Shown: one piece after another, positions 1 to 9,248 of the stretch | Layout: every line of letters begins with the position of its first letter | How positions within the stretch are numbered: position 1 is the first letter of the stretch | Assembly (NCBI RefSeq): GCF_003501885.1 | Contig: NZ_QWFA01000055.1 | Location: 1-32,714 of the forward strand | Source: Streptomyces globisporus | GTDB taxonomy: Bacteria; Actinomycetota; Actinomycetes; Streptomycetales; Streptomycetaceae | Reading direction: 5' to 3' | DNA length: 32,714 nt | Made by a program: the position numbers and the translations under genes | The notes under the pieces: model-generated | Databases searched by the model: none | What the model saw: only the letters and a program-made list of their open reading frames with translations | Told to the model about the DNA's origin: nothing

Positions 1-1750
1 CCCCGTCGCCCCCCGGCTGACCGCCCCCTGGGGCAGCCCCGGCGAGGACCCCTACGACGACGAGGACGACGAGGACGACGAAGAGGGCCCCCGGCCGCCG
101 GGCCGCCGTGTCCATCTCGCCGGGACCTGGGACGACGGGCCCGGCGCCGGGCGGCCCGTCCCGGCCGGCGGATCGGGCGCGGACGCCCTGCGCGCCGACT
201 CCCGGCGGCCCGGCGTATCCGGCGTACCGGGTTCCGCCGCGAAGGAGCCGGCCCGCACCGCGCCGCTCCCGGCCGCGCGGACGACCACCCGGGCCTGGGA
301 GGACGCCGTCGCGGGCGGCGGCGAACCGGCCGTCTACCGCGGCCCCGCCACCCCGCTCGCCGCCGAACGCGCCCGCCAGGCCCGGATCGCCGTCGTCGGA
401 GCCGTCACCGAGCGCTGGGCCCCCGAGCAGGCGGGTCCGGTCCACGAGAACTGGCAGCTCGCGCCGCCGATCGGCCCCTCCACCGACCTGTGGGCGCTCG
501 GCGCGCTGCTCTACCGCGCCGTCCAGGGCCACGCCCCCTACCCCGAGGAGAACGCGGCCGAGCTCGTCCAGATGGTGTGCGGCGAGCCGCCCGCCTTCGC
601 GGAGGAGTGCGGTCCGCTGCGGCCCGTCGTCGAGTCGCTGCTGCGCCAGGACCCCACCGAGCGGCCGGACTTCGAGGAGCTGCGCGGCTGGCTGCGCTCG
701 CTGGTGCGCTCCGCGCCGGAGCCGGAGGCGGGCGCCGACGTCGTGCCGCTGCCCGCGCCCGACGCCACCCGCCTCCCCGTCGTACGCCGCCGGGGCGAGC
801 TGGTCCGGCGGCGCCGGGGCCGGTTCGGCGGCGCCGGGGCCGGCCGGCACCGCCAGGGGAAGCGCCAGCAGCCGCCGAAGCAGCGCGGCGGCAAGCAGCG
901 GGACCGCCACGAGTCGCTGCTGCCGCCCGACCGTTCCGTCCGCAGGCCCGTGGAGACCTGGGAGGACGAGCGCCCGGCCCGCGTGCCGCGTGCCCCCAAG
1001 GGCCCCCGGGTGCTGCGCGAAACCCCGCGCCGGGGCGAGGGGTCCCCGCGCAAACTGGGCCGACTGCTGCTCGTACTGGTCCTCCTGCTGATGGCCGCCG
1101 CCATCGCGTACGCCGTGATGTTCATGCCGAAGGCTGACCAAGGCCAGGACAACGGGGCGCCCGCGCCCACCGATTCCGCCGCACCGCCCGCCGCTTCCGG
1201 AGAGCCCGAGCCCTCGGATCCGGCGGACGGTTCGACGGAGGGATCCGGCGAGCCCGGCTCCCAGAAGCCGCAGACCAGCCGGTCCGCCGCGGCCCTCGCC
1301 CCCGGCTACACACTCCGCAAGGACGCCGAGGGCTTCGAGATCGGCGTACCGAAGGACTGGCAGCGCAGCCCGGCCAACGCGGACCGTCAGATCCGTTACG
1401 GGAGCGACGGGTTCACCCTGCTCGTGGTGCCCGGCCGGGACACCGTGAAGTCGGGCGGCAGCGATCCGCTGGACTACCAGCGGGACAAGGAGCCCGAGCT
1501 CCAGCCGTTCCGGGACTCCAGCTGGTCCTCCTCGTCCGGACTGCGCCGGGTCGACGTCGGCCGGCAGGCCATGGCCGAGGGACAGTTCACCTGGCAGGAG
1601 AGCGGCGGGCGCGAGGTGTTCGTCCGCAACCTCGCCATGATCGTCGACGGCCGGTACCACGTCATCCAGGTCATCGGCCCCGAGAACGACCGCGACAAGG
1701 TCACCGAGATCTACGAGCAGGCCATCGCCTCCTACCGGGTCGTCGGCTGA
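1..1750 (+). CDS. Receptor-like Ser/Thr protein kinase (or pseudokinase), 5' end outside window
   Basis: The open frame runs from the window edge (first full codon at 2) to the TGA at 1748-1750, about 582 visible residues. Visible residues 135-240 resemble a kinase C-lobe: an APE-like motif (WAPEQ), STDLWALGALLYRAVQG and LLRQDPTERPDFEEL. The roughly 130 residues before the APE motif are a low-complexity stretch with an acidic run (D/E at nt 56-86) and Pro/Gly/Ala-rich sequence, with no DFG or HRD motif visible. A basic linker, one membrane helix (residues about 355-376) and an extracytoplasmic domain of about 140 residues follow (GFEIGVPKDWQR, then QFTWQESGG). The layout matches the next two genes. 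The N-lobe is off-window, so catalytic competence cannot be judged. Confidence 0.85.
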   Translation, partial: PVAPRLTAPWGSPGEDPYDDEDDEDDEEGPRPPGRRVHLAGTWDDGPGAGRPVPAGGSGADALRADSRRPGVSGVPGSAAKEPARTAPLPAARTTTRAWEDAVAGGGEPAVYRGPATPLAAERARQARIAVVGAVTERWAPEQAGPVHENWQLAPPIGPSTDLWALGALLYRAVQGHAPYPEENAAELVQMVCGEPPAFAEECGPLRPVVESLLRQDPTERPDFEELRGWLRSLVRSAPEPEAGADVVPLPAPDATRLPVVRRRGELVRRRRGRFGGAGAGRHRQGKRQQPPKQRGGKQRDRHESLLPPDRSVRRPVETWEDERPARVPRAPKGPRVLRETPRRGEGSPRKLGRLLLVLVLLLMAAAIAYAVMFMPKADQGQDNGAPAPTDSAAPPAASGEPEPSDPADGSTEGSGEPGSQKPQTSRSAAALAPGYTLRKDAEGFEIGVPKDWQRSPANADRQIRYGSDGFTLLVVPGRDTVKSGGSDPLDYQRDKEPELQPFRDSSWSSSSGLRRVDVGRQAMAEGQFTWQESGGREVFVRNLAMIVDGRYHVIQVIGPENDRDKVTEIYEQAIASYRVVG

Positions 1751-1894
1751 CCCCGCGTCATCGGCCCGGTCCCACCGCGGGCGTTGTGCGGTGCCGACAA
1801 CCATCACAGTGCGGTCTCGTGGGCGATCCCCCGTATCCCCGCCGCGCCCCGCCTCCGTAATCTGGCCATTCGAGGAACGGGGCGGGGACATCAG

Positions 1895-3628
1895 GTGGAT
1901 CGATCACAGGGCACGGAAGCCGGACTGGTGCTGGCGGGGCGCTACCGGCTGGGCGACGTCCTCGGCCGGGGCGGCATGGGCAAGGTCTGGCGCGCCCACG
2001 ACGAGGTGCTGCACCGTACGGTCGCCGTCAAGGAGTTGACCGCCGGACTGTACGTCGCCGAGGCCGACCGGCTCGTCCTGCACGCCCGGACGCAGAAGGA
2101 GGCCCGGGCGGCGGCGCGCATCACGCACCCCGGCGTCGTCACCGTCCACGACGTGATCGAGTACGACAACCGCCCCTGGATCGTCATGCAGTACGTCGAC
2201 GGGCCCTCGCTCGCCGACGCGGCCAAGGAGAGCGGCGAGGTCGCCCCGCGCGAGGCCGCCCGCATCGGGCTGCACGTGCTGAGCGCCCTGCGCGCCGCCC
2301 ACGGCGCCGGGGTGCTGCACCGGGACGTCAAGCCCGGCAACGTCCTGTTGGCCCGCGACGGGCAGGTGCTCCTGACCGACTTCGGGATCGCCGCGATCGA
2401 GGGCGACTCCACCATCACCCGTACCGGCGAACTGGTCGGCTCCATCGACTACCTGGCCCCCGAGCGGGTACGCGGCGGCGACCCGGGACCGGCCTCCGAC
2501 CTCTGGTCGCTGGGGGCGACGCTGTACACGGCGGTCGAGGGGACCTCCCCGTTCCGCCGTACGTCCCCGATCTCCACCATGCAGGCCGTCGTCACCGAGG
2601 AGCCGCCCGCCCCGGTCAACGCCGGTCCGCTCGGCGCCGTCATCACCGCGCTGCTCCGCAAGGACCCGGCCGAGCGGCCCACGGCCGCGCAGACCGAGCA
2701 GATGCTGCTGGACGCCATGGAGGGCCGCGAACCCCGGGCCGCCCAGGCGCATGTGCCGACCCAGCGCTTCCCCGAGGAGTCCCGCTACGGCTACGGGGAA
2801 GGTAACGGCGACTCCCCGGCCGGCTCCGACGGCGCCACCACCCGGCTGCCCGGAGCGACCGCCTCCGCCGCCGCGACCGGCTCGACCGCGACCGCGCCGG
2901 CCGCCCACGCCCCGGACCGCACCGCCCCGGCCCCCGGCCCCGACTCCGCCCCGGTCACCCGGCGTGCGGGATCCCGGTGGCGCACGGTGCTCGTCGTGGT
3001 CGTCGCCGCGGCCCTGCTCGGCGGCGCGGCCGGGCTGATCGCTATGAAGTACGGGGAGGGCTCGGACACCCCGGCCGGCGCGAGCGGCGGTACGGCCGCC
3101 GGAAGCACACCGTCCGCGCCCCGGACCACCCCGGCTCCCACCGACCCCGCCCAGGGCGCGTCGGAGATACCCGACGGCTGGCACCGGGTCGACGACCCCG
3201 CCGGCTTCAGCCTCGTCGTGCCCAAGGGCTGGGAGCGCCGGCTGAACGAGGGGCAGATCGACTACACCCCGGACGACGGGGCCCACCGGATACGCATCAG
3301 CGTCGACCCCGACCCGGACTTCGACCATCCGTATCTGCACATGGAGAACATGGAGGAGCAGCTCTCCGAGCGGCTGCCGGGCTACCAGCGGATCGGGTTG
3401 GAGAAGAACACCTTCCGCGACCGGCCGGGCGCCCTCTGGGAGTTCACCTGGAACGAGACCAAGGACCACGCGGGACCCCGGCACGGGATCGACCAGATGT
3501 ACTACGGCGGTCCCGGCGGCCCCGAGTACGCGCTGTACCTGACCGCCCCGCAGGAGGGCTGGGAGGCCAGCCGCGAGAAGTTCGACATCATGCTCCGCAG
3601 CTGGCGCGCCCCGCAGCCGCAGCAGTGA
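1895..3628 (+). CDS. Membrane Ser/Thr protein kinase with extracytoplasmic C-terminal domain
   Basis: I chose the GTG at 1895 because GGGGA at 1884-1888 is well spaced and the kinase fold begins about 15 residues later; the frame opens further upstream at 1784, which I consider non-native. The product is 577 aa. Catalytic elements are complete: Gly-loop GRGGMG (24-29), VAVK lysine K46, HRDVKPGN with D144, DFG 162-164 and DYLAPERV. A Pro/Ala/Thr-rich juxtamembrane segment (about 285-360) precedes one helix (364-384). An outer domain follows, with GFSLVVPKGWER and EFTWNETKD, resembling the tail of the preceding protein. This is a Hanks-type kinase expected to phosphorylate cytoplasmic Ser/Thr targets in response to an outside signal. 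The ligand and targets are unknown. It is second of three tandem kinases, separated by about 145 nt from the first. Confidence 0.93.
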   Translation: MDRSQGTEAGLVLAGRYRLGDVLGRGGMGKVWRAHDEVLHRTVAVKELTAGLYVAEADRLVLHARTQKEARAAARITHPGVVTVHDVIEYDNRPWIVMQYVDGPSLADAAKESGEVAPREAARIGLHVLSALRAAHGAGVLHRDVKPGNVLLARDGQVLLTDFGIAAIEGDSTITRTGELVGSIDYLAPERVRGGDPGPASDLWSLGATLYTAVEGTSPFRRTSPISTMQAVVTEEPPAPVNAGPLGAVITALLRKDPAERPTAAQTEQMLLDAMEGREPRAAQAHVPTQRFPEESRYGYGEGNGDSPAGSDGATTRLPGATASAAATGSTATAPAAHAPDRTAPAPGPDSAPVTRRAGSRWRTVLVVVVAAALLGGAAGLIAMKYGEGSDTPAGASGGTAAGSTPSAPRTTPAPTDPAQGASEIPDGWHRVDDPAGFSLVVPKGWERRLNEGQIDYTPDDGAHRIRISVDPDPDFDHPYLHMENMEEQLSERLPGYQRIGLEKNTFRDRPGALWEFTWNETKDHAGPRHGIDQMYYGGPGGPEYALYLTAPQEGWEASREKFDIMLRSWRAPQPQQ

Positions 3629-3758
3629 GGGCGGGCGGCCCGGCAGGCCCCGGGCACAGCGGCCCGTGCCCCGTGCGGGTTGCTGTACGGTCACGGCTCC
3701 GTACCCGGTGTCCGACCCCGGTGGTGCCGGGCCCCGGACGTGAACCAGGATGGTGCGC

Positions 3759-5411
3759 ATGACAGATCACGGGGGACGGGCCGACGAGCCCACCAGCTAC
3801 GGACTCCAGCCACCGCACGCCCCGGGCGGATTCGGCGCACCGCACCCCGCGCCCCCGGCGCACATTCCCTCCCCGGCCCCTCCGGCGAGCGCCCCGGGCC
3901 GGGCGGGGGCCCGGCTCATCGGCGGGCGCTACCGGCTGATCGCGCGGCTCGGGCACGGCGGGATGGGCACGGTGTGGCGGGCCCACGACGAGGTCGTCGA
4001 CCGTGAGGTGGCCGTCAAGGAGCCGCGCGTACCGGACCACCTCGGCGAGCGTGAGCGCAGCACCGTGCACGAGCGCATGCGGCGCGAGGCGCGGGCCGCC
4101 GCCCGGATCGACCACCCCTCCGTCGTCACCGTCCACGACGTGGTGATCGAGGACGGCAAGCCGTGGATCGTCATGGAGCTGGTGCGCGGCCCGTCGCTCG
4201 GCGACCGCCTCCAGGAAGGCACCCTCGACCCCCGCGAGGCGGCCAGGATCGGCCTCGCGGTCCTCGACGCGCTGATGGCCGCCCACGCGATCGGCATCCT
4301 GCACCGGGACGTCAAGCCGGACAACGTCATGCTCGGCACCGGCGACCGGGTCGTGCTCACCGACTTCGGGATCGCGCAGATCGAGGGCGAGCAGCAGCTC
4401 ACCGAGACCGGCGCGTTCATCGGCTCGCCCGAGTACATCGCGCCGGAGCGGGTCCTCGGGCAGCGCCCCGGGCCGGAGTCGGACCTGTGGTCGCTGGGCG
4501 TCGTCCTGTACGCGGCGGTCGAGGGGATGTCCCCGTACCGCCGCTCGCACACCCCGGCCACCCTCCAGGCCGTGCTGTCCGCCGAACCGCAGACGCCCGC
4601 CCGGGGCACCGGCGCGTTCGGCACGCTCGTCATGCAGCTGCTCCGCAAGGACCCCGCCGCGCGCCCGCCGGCCGCCGAGGTCCGCGGGACACTTCGGCAA
4701 CTGGCCGCCCCGGCCCCCGCCCCCGCGACCTCCCCGTACGCCGCACTGGCCACGGGCGGCTCCGGCGGCGGCAGCAAGTGGGTGCCGCCGGTGCTGCACC
4801 GCAACCGGGCCGCCCAATTCGCCCTCGGCGGCGGGGCGCTGGCGGTGGTGGTCGCGCTCGTGCTGGTGCTGCTGAACCCGTTCGCGGGCGACGGGCCGCC
4901 GGAGAACTGGCAGATCCGGCCGGAGAACGAGGTGCTGTCGGCGGATGTGGCGGTGCCCGAGGAGTACAAGCGGGTCCAGGACGACGACGGGGAACTGGTC
5001 TGGTACGCGGACCCCAGCGGTGTCTTCGAGATCGCCTTCTGGCACCGCGCCCCGAAGAGCGACCCCGACAACATGGACGACAACCCGGGCGTCGACCCGG
5101 TGGCCCGCAAGGCGTACTACGAGAAGGGCGGGGCGAGCGGCACCCAGATGGAGGAGGCCTCCGTCACGTACAAGGACACCACCCACCAGGGGCGCAGAGC
5201 GATCGAGATGACCACCGAGTACGTCCCCTACGCCTCGTCCGGCGACGACCCGGTGCGCCTGCGCTTCCGGGAGCTGCTGATTCCCGGCGAGACGAAGAGC
5301 GACCCCTACTGGCATGTGCGCGTGAAGACGCCCGCGAAGGGGGAGGCGGCGAAGGACGGCGACGCGATCTTCGCCGAGGTGACCGAGGGGCTGAAAATTC
5401 ACGCTTCCTGA
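3759..5411 (+). CDS. Membrane Ser/Thr protein kinase with extracytoplasmic C-terminal domain
   Basis: Possible starts are ATG 3750, GTG 3753 and ATG 3759. AGGA at 3747-3750 lies 8 nt before 3759, so the last is preferred, giving 550 aa. A Pro/Ala-rich N-terminal tail of about 50 residues precedes the kinase fold: GHGGMG (65-70), K87 in VAVK, HRDVKPDN with D184, DFG 202-204 and EYIAPERV. All catalytic residues are present. One helix lies at about 355-374 and the C-terminal about 170 residues are outside the membrane. They are an alternative version of the outer domain, with SGVFEIAFWHRAP and RRAIEMTTEY. Third of the tandem kinase genes; the 130-nt gap leaves room for its own promoter. Confidence 0.93.
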   Translation: MTDHGGRADEPTSYGLQPPHAPGGFGAPHPAPPAHIPSPAPPASAPGRAGARLIGGRYRLIARLGHGGMGTVWRAHDEVVDREVAVKEPRVPDHLGERERSTVHERMRREARAAARIDHPSVVTVHDVVIEDGKPWIVMELVRGPSLGDRLQEGTLDPREAARIGLAVLDALMAAHAIGILHRDVKPDNVMLGTGDRVVLTDFGIAQIEGEQQLTETGAFIGSPEYIAPERVLGQRPGPESDLWSLGVVLYAAVEGMSPYRRSHTPATLQAVLSAEPQTPARGTGAFGTLVMQLLRKDPAARPPAAEVRGTLRQLAAPAPAPATSPYAALATGGSGGGSKWVPPVLHRNRAAQFALGGGALAVVVALVLVLLNPFAGDGPPENWQIRPENEVLSADVAVPEEYKRVQDDDGELVWYADPSGVFEIAFWHRAPKSDPDNMDDNPGVDPVARKAYYEKGGASGTQMEEASVTYKDTTHQGRRAIEMTTEYVPYASSGDDPVRLRFRELLIPGETKSDPYWHVRVKTPAKGEAAKDGDAIFAEVTEGLKIHAS

Positions 5412-5416
5412 GGGCC

Positions 5417-5447
5417 GCGGGCCGGCCGCCGTCGGGCGGTCGGCCGC
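5417..5447 (+). terminator. Hairpin terminator candidate after the kinase genes
   Basis: Six nt beyond the third kinase stop codon, GCGGGCCGGCCGCC and GGCGGTCGGCCGC can pair with a bulge around a very short loop. There is no T-tract, which is common for Streptomyces terminators. Position after the last kinase supports an end-of-unit role. Confidence 0.5.
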
Positions 5448-5584
5448 AACACCACTGATCAGCGGTTATGTCGCCAGCGATCACTGGCTCGTTCGGGGGT
5501 GGTGCCGAGCGAGGGTGGCGGGTCCTGTGAAAAACTGTTACCGACGGGTACCCAAAGGCTCCGGCTGGACATACTCTCGGCCCC

Positions 5585-7201
5585 ATGACGGACTCGCAGG
5601 CCCCTGACGCCCCTCTCGGTACGAACCCCGTGGCGGTCGCCCCCGCCGGGGTGCGCACGGCCGCCGACGTGGTCACCCCCGAGGTGATCGCCCAGCTGAC
5701 CCGCGGGGTCGTCGGGTCGGGCCGCACGGCCAACCACACCCCCTTCACCGGGGAGAAGCTGGCCGACCTGCCCGAGTCCACCCCCGAGGACGTGGCCACC
5801 GCCTTCGACCGGGCCCGCGCCGCCCAGCCCGTCTGGGCCGCCGTCCCCGTACGGCAGCGGGCCGCCGTGCTGCTGCGCTTCCACGACCTCGTCCTGAGCC
5901 GCCAGTCCGAGGTCCTCGACCTCATCCAGCTGGAGACCGGCAAGGCCCGGCTGCACGCCCACGAGGAGGTGCAGGCCGTCGCCGTCGCCGCCCGCCACTA
6001 CGGGCGCAAGGCCGCCTCCTACCTCAAGCCCCGCCGCCACACCGGCGTCGTCCCGACCCTCACCAAGGTCACCGAACTGCGCCAGCCGCGCGGTGTCGTC
6101 GGCCAGATCGCCCCCTGGAACTACCCGCTCGAACTCTCCGTGGGCGACGCCCTGCCCGCGTTCGTCTCCGGCAACGCCGTCGTGATGAAGCCCGACACCG
6201 AGACCGCGCTCACCGCCCTGTGGGCCCGCGACCTGCTCATCGAGGCCGGACTGCCCGCCGAGGTCTTCCAGATCGTCCTCGGCGAGGGCCCGGTCGTCGG
6301 CCCCGAGGTCGTCAGCCGCGCCGACTACGTCTCCTTCACCGGCTCCACCCGCACCGGTCGCGAGGTCGCCGTCGGCGCCGCCTCCCGCCTGGTCGGCGTC
6401 TCCCTGGAGCTCGGCGGCAAGAACGCGATGCTCGTCCTCAAGGACGCCGACGTCGAGAAGGCCGCCGCCGGAGCCGTCCGCGCCTGCTTCTCCTCCGCCG
6501 GACAGCTCTGCATCTCCATCGAGCGGCTGTACGTCCACGAGTCGATCGCCGACGACTTCGTGCAGCGCTTCGCCACCCGGACGAAGGCCATGCGGCTCGG
6601 CAGCTCCCTGGCGTACGGCGCCGACATGGGCTCCCTCGTCGGCGAACGCCAGCTGGAGACCGTCGCACGCCATGTCGACGAGGCCGTCGAGAAGGGCGCG
6701 ACCCTCGTCGCCGGGGGCGTCGCCCGCCCCGACATCGGCCCGCTGTTCTACGAGCCGACCATCCTTGACGGCGTGGAGGCCCCCATGGCCGTCTGCGGCG
6801 AGGAGACCTTCGGTCCTGTCGTCGCGATCTACCGCTTCAGCGACGAGGACGAGGTGATCGCGCTGGCCAACGCCACCCCGTACGGTCTCAACTCCAGCGT
6901 CTGGACCACCGACTCCCGGCGCGGTCACGAGGTCGCGGCCCGGCTGCGCACCGGCACCGTCAACATCAACGAGGGGTACGCCCCCGCCTACGGCAGCGTC
7001 CAGTCCCCGATGGGCGGCATGAAGGACTCCGGCCTCGGCCGGCGCCACGGCTCCGAGGGCATCCTCAAGTACACCGAGGCCCAGACCGTCGCCCAGCAGC
7101 GGCTGATCCCGCTCGCGCCCGCCTTCGGGATGGACGACGAGAAGTACGCCGCGTTCATGACGACCAGCCTCAAGGTGATGAAGGCGTTCCGGCTGCGCTG
7201 A
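5585..7201 (+). CDS. gabD2: Succinic-semialdehyde dehydrogenase (NAD(P)-dependent aldehyde dehydrogenase family)
   Basis: 538 aa. Aldehyde dehydrogenase superfamily hallmarks are complete: PWNYP with N179, the cofactor-binding FTGSTRTGREV (251-261), SLELGGKN with general base E275, and the nucleophile in GQLCISIE (C309). The overall sequence resembles actinobacterial GabD2-type enzymes, which oxidise succinic semialdehyde to succinate in GABA and 2-oxoglutarate degradation; the exact aldehyde is inferred from family likeness. No clear Shine-Dalgarno precedes ATG 5585. A CATACT hexamer at 5570-5575 lies only 9 nt upstream, suggesting a short or leaderless transcript. The GMC oxidoreductase gene follows 48 nt later on the same strand, so the two are probably co-transcribed. 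Confidence 0.85.
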   Translation: MTDSQAPDAPLGTNPVAVAPAGVRTAADVVTPEVIAQLTRGVVGSGRTANHTPFTGEKLADLPESTPEDVATAFDRARAAQPVWAAVPVRQRAAVLLRFHDLVLSRQSEVLDLIQLETGKARLHAHEEVQAVAVAARHYGRKAASYLKPRRHTGVVPTLTKVTELRQPRGVVGQIAPWNYPLELSVGDALPAFVSGNAVVMKPDTETALTALWARDLLIEAGLPAEVFQIVLGEGPVVGPEVVSRADYVSFTGSTRTGREVAVGAASRLVGVSLELGGKNAMLVLKDADVEKAAAGAVRACFSSAGQLCISIERLYVHESIADDFVQRFATRTKAMRLGSSLAYGADMGSLVGERQLETVARHVDEAVEKGATLVAGGVARPDIGPLFYEPTILDGVEAPMAVCGEETFGPVVAIYRFSDEDEVIALANATPYGLNSSVWTTDSRRGHEVAARLRTGTVNINEGYAPAYGSVQSPMGGMKDSGLGRRHGSEGILKYTEAQTVAQQRLIPLAPAFGMDDEKYAAFMTTSLKVMKAFRLR

Positions 7202-7249
7202 GCCGCCGCAGCGCGCCCCTTCCGTACCGATTCCGTTCCGAGGAGTGCC

Positions 7250-9130
7250 ATGTCCCAGGACAGCCCTGCCCAGAAACAGGCCGTGAGCCACGTCCCGGCC
7301 GAGGACGACGCCGCGTACGACTACGACGTCCTGGTCGTCGGCTCGGGCTTCGGGGGCGCGGTGTCGGCGCTCCGGCTCACCGAGAAGGGCTACCGCGTCG
7401 GCGTCCTGGAGGCGGGCCGCCGCTTCACCCCCGCCACGCTCCCCAAGACCTCCTGGGACCTGAAGAACTACCTCTGGGCGCCCGCCCTCGGCCTCTTCGG
7501 CCTCCAGCGCATCCACCTCCTCGGCAACGTCATGGTGCTCGCCGGGGCCGGCGTCGGCGGCGGGTCGCTCAACTACGCCAACACCCTGTACGTGCCGCCC
7601 GCCCCGTTCTTCGAGGACCGTCAGTGGGCCTCGATCACCGACTGGCAGGACGAGCTGAAGCCGTACTACGACCAGGCCCGCCGGATGCTCGGGGTCCGCC
7701 TCAACCCGACCATGACCCCCTCCGACATCCACCTCAAGGCCGTCGCCGAGACCATGGGCGTCGGCGACACCTTCCACATGACTCCGGTCGGCGTCTTCTT
7801 CGGCGACGGCAAGGACGCCGACGGCACCGCGAAGGCCAAGGCCGGCGGCAGCGTCCCCGACCCGTACTTCGGCGGTGCGGGCCCCGACCGCAAGGCCTGC
7901 ACCGAGTGCGGCGAGTGCATGACGGGCTGCCGCCACGGCGCGAAGAACACCCTCAACGAGAACTACCTCCACCTCGCCGAGCGGGCCGGAGCGGCCATCC
8001 ACCCGATGACCTCCGTCGTCGCCGTCACCGACGACCCCGAGGGCGGTTACCGCGTCCTGACCGTCCCCACCGACCGCCGCCGCAGGGCGAAGCCCACGAA
8101 GCTGCGCGCCCGCAAGGTCGTCATCGCCGCCGGGACGTACGGCACCCAGACCCTCCTGCACACCATGAAGGACCGGGGGCTGCTGCCCCGGCTCTCCGCG
8201 AAGCTCGGCGAGCTGACCCGGACCAACTCCGAGGGTCTGGTGGGCGCCCAGACCAGCGACCGCCGCTACCGCAAGAAGCACGGCACCGCCAAGGCCGACT
8301 TCACCCGGGGCGTCGCGATCACCTCGTCGATCCACCCCGACGACAACACCCACATCGAGCCCGTCCGCTACGGCAAGGGCTCCAACGCCATGGGCGCGAT
8401 GACGATCCTCCAAGTCCCCTACGGGGCCCACCGGGTGCGCGGCTGGATCGCCAACATGATCAAGCACCCCACGCTGGCGGCCCGTTCGCTCTCCAACCGC
8501 CGCTGGTCCGAGCGCACCATCATCGGCCTGGTCATGCAGTCGCTGGACAACTCCCTGACCACGTACCGCAAACCGGGCGGCATCGGGAAGGGCCTGCTCA
8601 CGGCCCGCCAGGGCCACGGCGCCCCCAACCCGACGCAGATCCCGGAGGCGACCCTCGGCGCGAGCCTGCTCGCCGAGGAGATCAACGGCTTCGCCGGGTC
8701 CAACGTCGGCGAGCTGATGGGCACTCCGCTCACCGCGCACTTCCTCGGCGGCTGCCCGATCGGCGCGAGCGCCGAGGAAGGCGTCATCGACCCGTACCAC
8801 CGCCTCTACGGCCACCCCGGCATCAGCGTCGTCGACGGCTCCGCCGTCTCCGCCAACCTCGGCGTCAACCCTTCGTTGACCATCACCGCCCAGGCCGAGC
8901 GCGCGATGTCGCTGTGGCCCAACAAGGGCGAGGCGGACCCGCGCCCGGAGCAGGACGCGGCATACGAGCGGCTCACCCCGGTCGCACCGCGCACGCCGGC
9001 CGTGCCGAAGGAGGCGTTCGGCGCGCTGAAGCTGCCGTTCCTGGGCATCCCCGTGGTGCCGCCGAAGGACACGGCGGAGGCCGGTGCGGACGTGAAGGGC
9101 GTCGGGAACACCCCCGTACCCAACCCGTGA
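7250..9130 (+). CDS. GMC-family FAD oxidoreductase, cholesterol-oxidase-like
   Basis: 626 aa, with GAGGAG at about 7240 before ATG 7250. The N-terminal FAD dinucleotide-binding motif is VVGSGFGGAVSALRL (Gly31, 33, 35, 36), followed by VLEAGRR. GAGVGGGSLNYANTLY is the usual second FAD contact of the glucose-methanol-choline fold. The C-terminal block GVNPSLTITAQAERAM closes the fold. Cys217, 220, 223 and 227 form a CxxCxxCxxxC motif (CTECGECMTGC), which I recall from ChoD-like actinobacterial members and which resembles an iron-sulfur ligand set. The substrate is not evident; a sterol or other alcohol is possible. No signal peptide is seen, so a cytoplasmic location is likely. It lies directly behind the aldehyde dehydrogenase gene, which could take an aldehyde product, although this pairing is only inferred. 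Confidence 0.85.
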   Translation: MSQDSPAQKQAVSHVPAEDDAAYDYDVLVVGSGFGGAVSALRLTEKGYRVGVLEAGRRFTPATLPKTSWDLKNYLWAPALGLFGLQRIHLLGNVMVLAGAGVGGGSLNYANTLYVPPAPFFEDRQWASITDWQDELKPYYDQARRMLGVRLNPTMTPSDIHLKAVAETMGVGDTFHMTPVGVFFGDGKDADGTAKAKAGGSVPDPYFGGAGPDRKACTECGECMTGCRHGAKNTLNENYLHLAERAGAAIHPMTSVVAVTDDPEGGYRVLTVPTDRRRRAKPTKLRARKVVIAAGTYGTQTLLHTMKDRGLLPRLSAKLGELTRTNSEGLVGAQTSDRRYRKKHGTAKADFTRGVAITSSIHPDDNTHIEPVRYGKGSNAMGAMTILQVPYGAHRVRGWIANMIKHPTLAARSLSNRRWSERTIIGLVMQSLDNSLTTYRKPGGIGKGLLTARQGHGAPNPTQIPEATLGASLLAEEINGFAGSNVGELMGTPLTAHFLGGCPIGASAEEGVIDPYHRLYGHPGISVVDGSAVSANLGVNPSLTITAQAERAMSLWPNKGEADPRPEQDAAYERLTPVAPRTPAVPKEAFGALKLPFLGIPVVPPKDTAEAGADVKGVGNTPVPNP

Positions 9131-9248
9131 CCGTGCCCAATCCGTGATCTTGGGGAGGGCAACTGTTCGGGAAGCTGTGCGGTCCAACCCGTACCGCGAC
9201 ATCCGTCACAGCAGCCCCACAGCTCCCGCCGAGTCCCTGAGGTCCCCG

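Noticed and set aside
1904..3760. Long open frame opposite the second kinase gene
   Set aside because: High GC makes long shadow frames common; its product is low complexity and lacks any domain, while the plus strand encodes a complete kinase.
5459..9202. A 1247-codon minus-strand frame across the dehydrogenase and GMC genes
   Set aside because: It is antisense to two well-conserved enzymes and reads as Gly/Val/Asp-rich shadow sequence.
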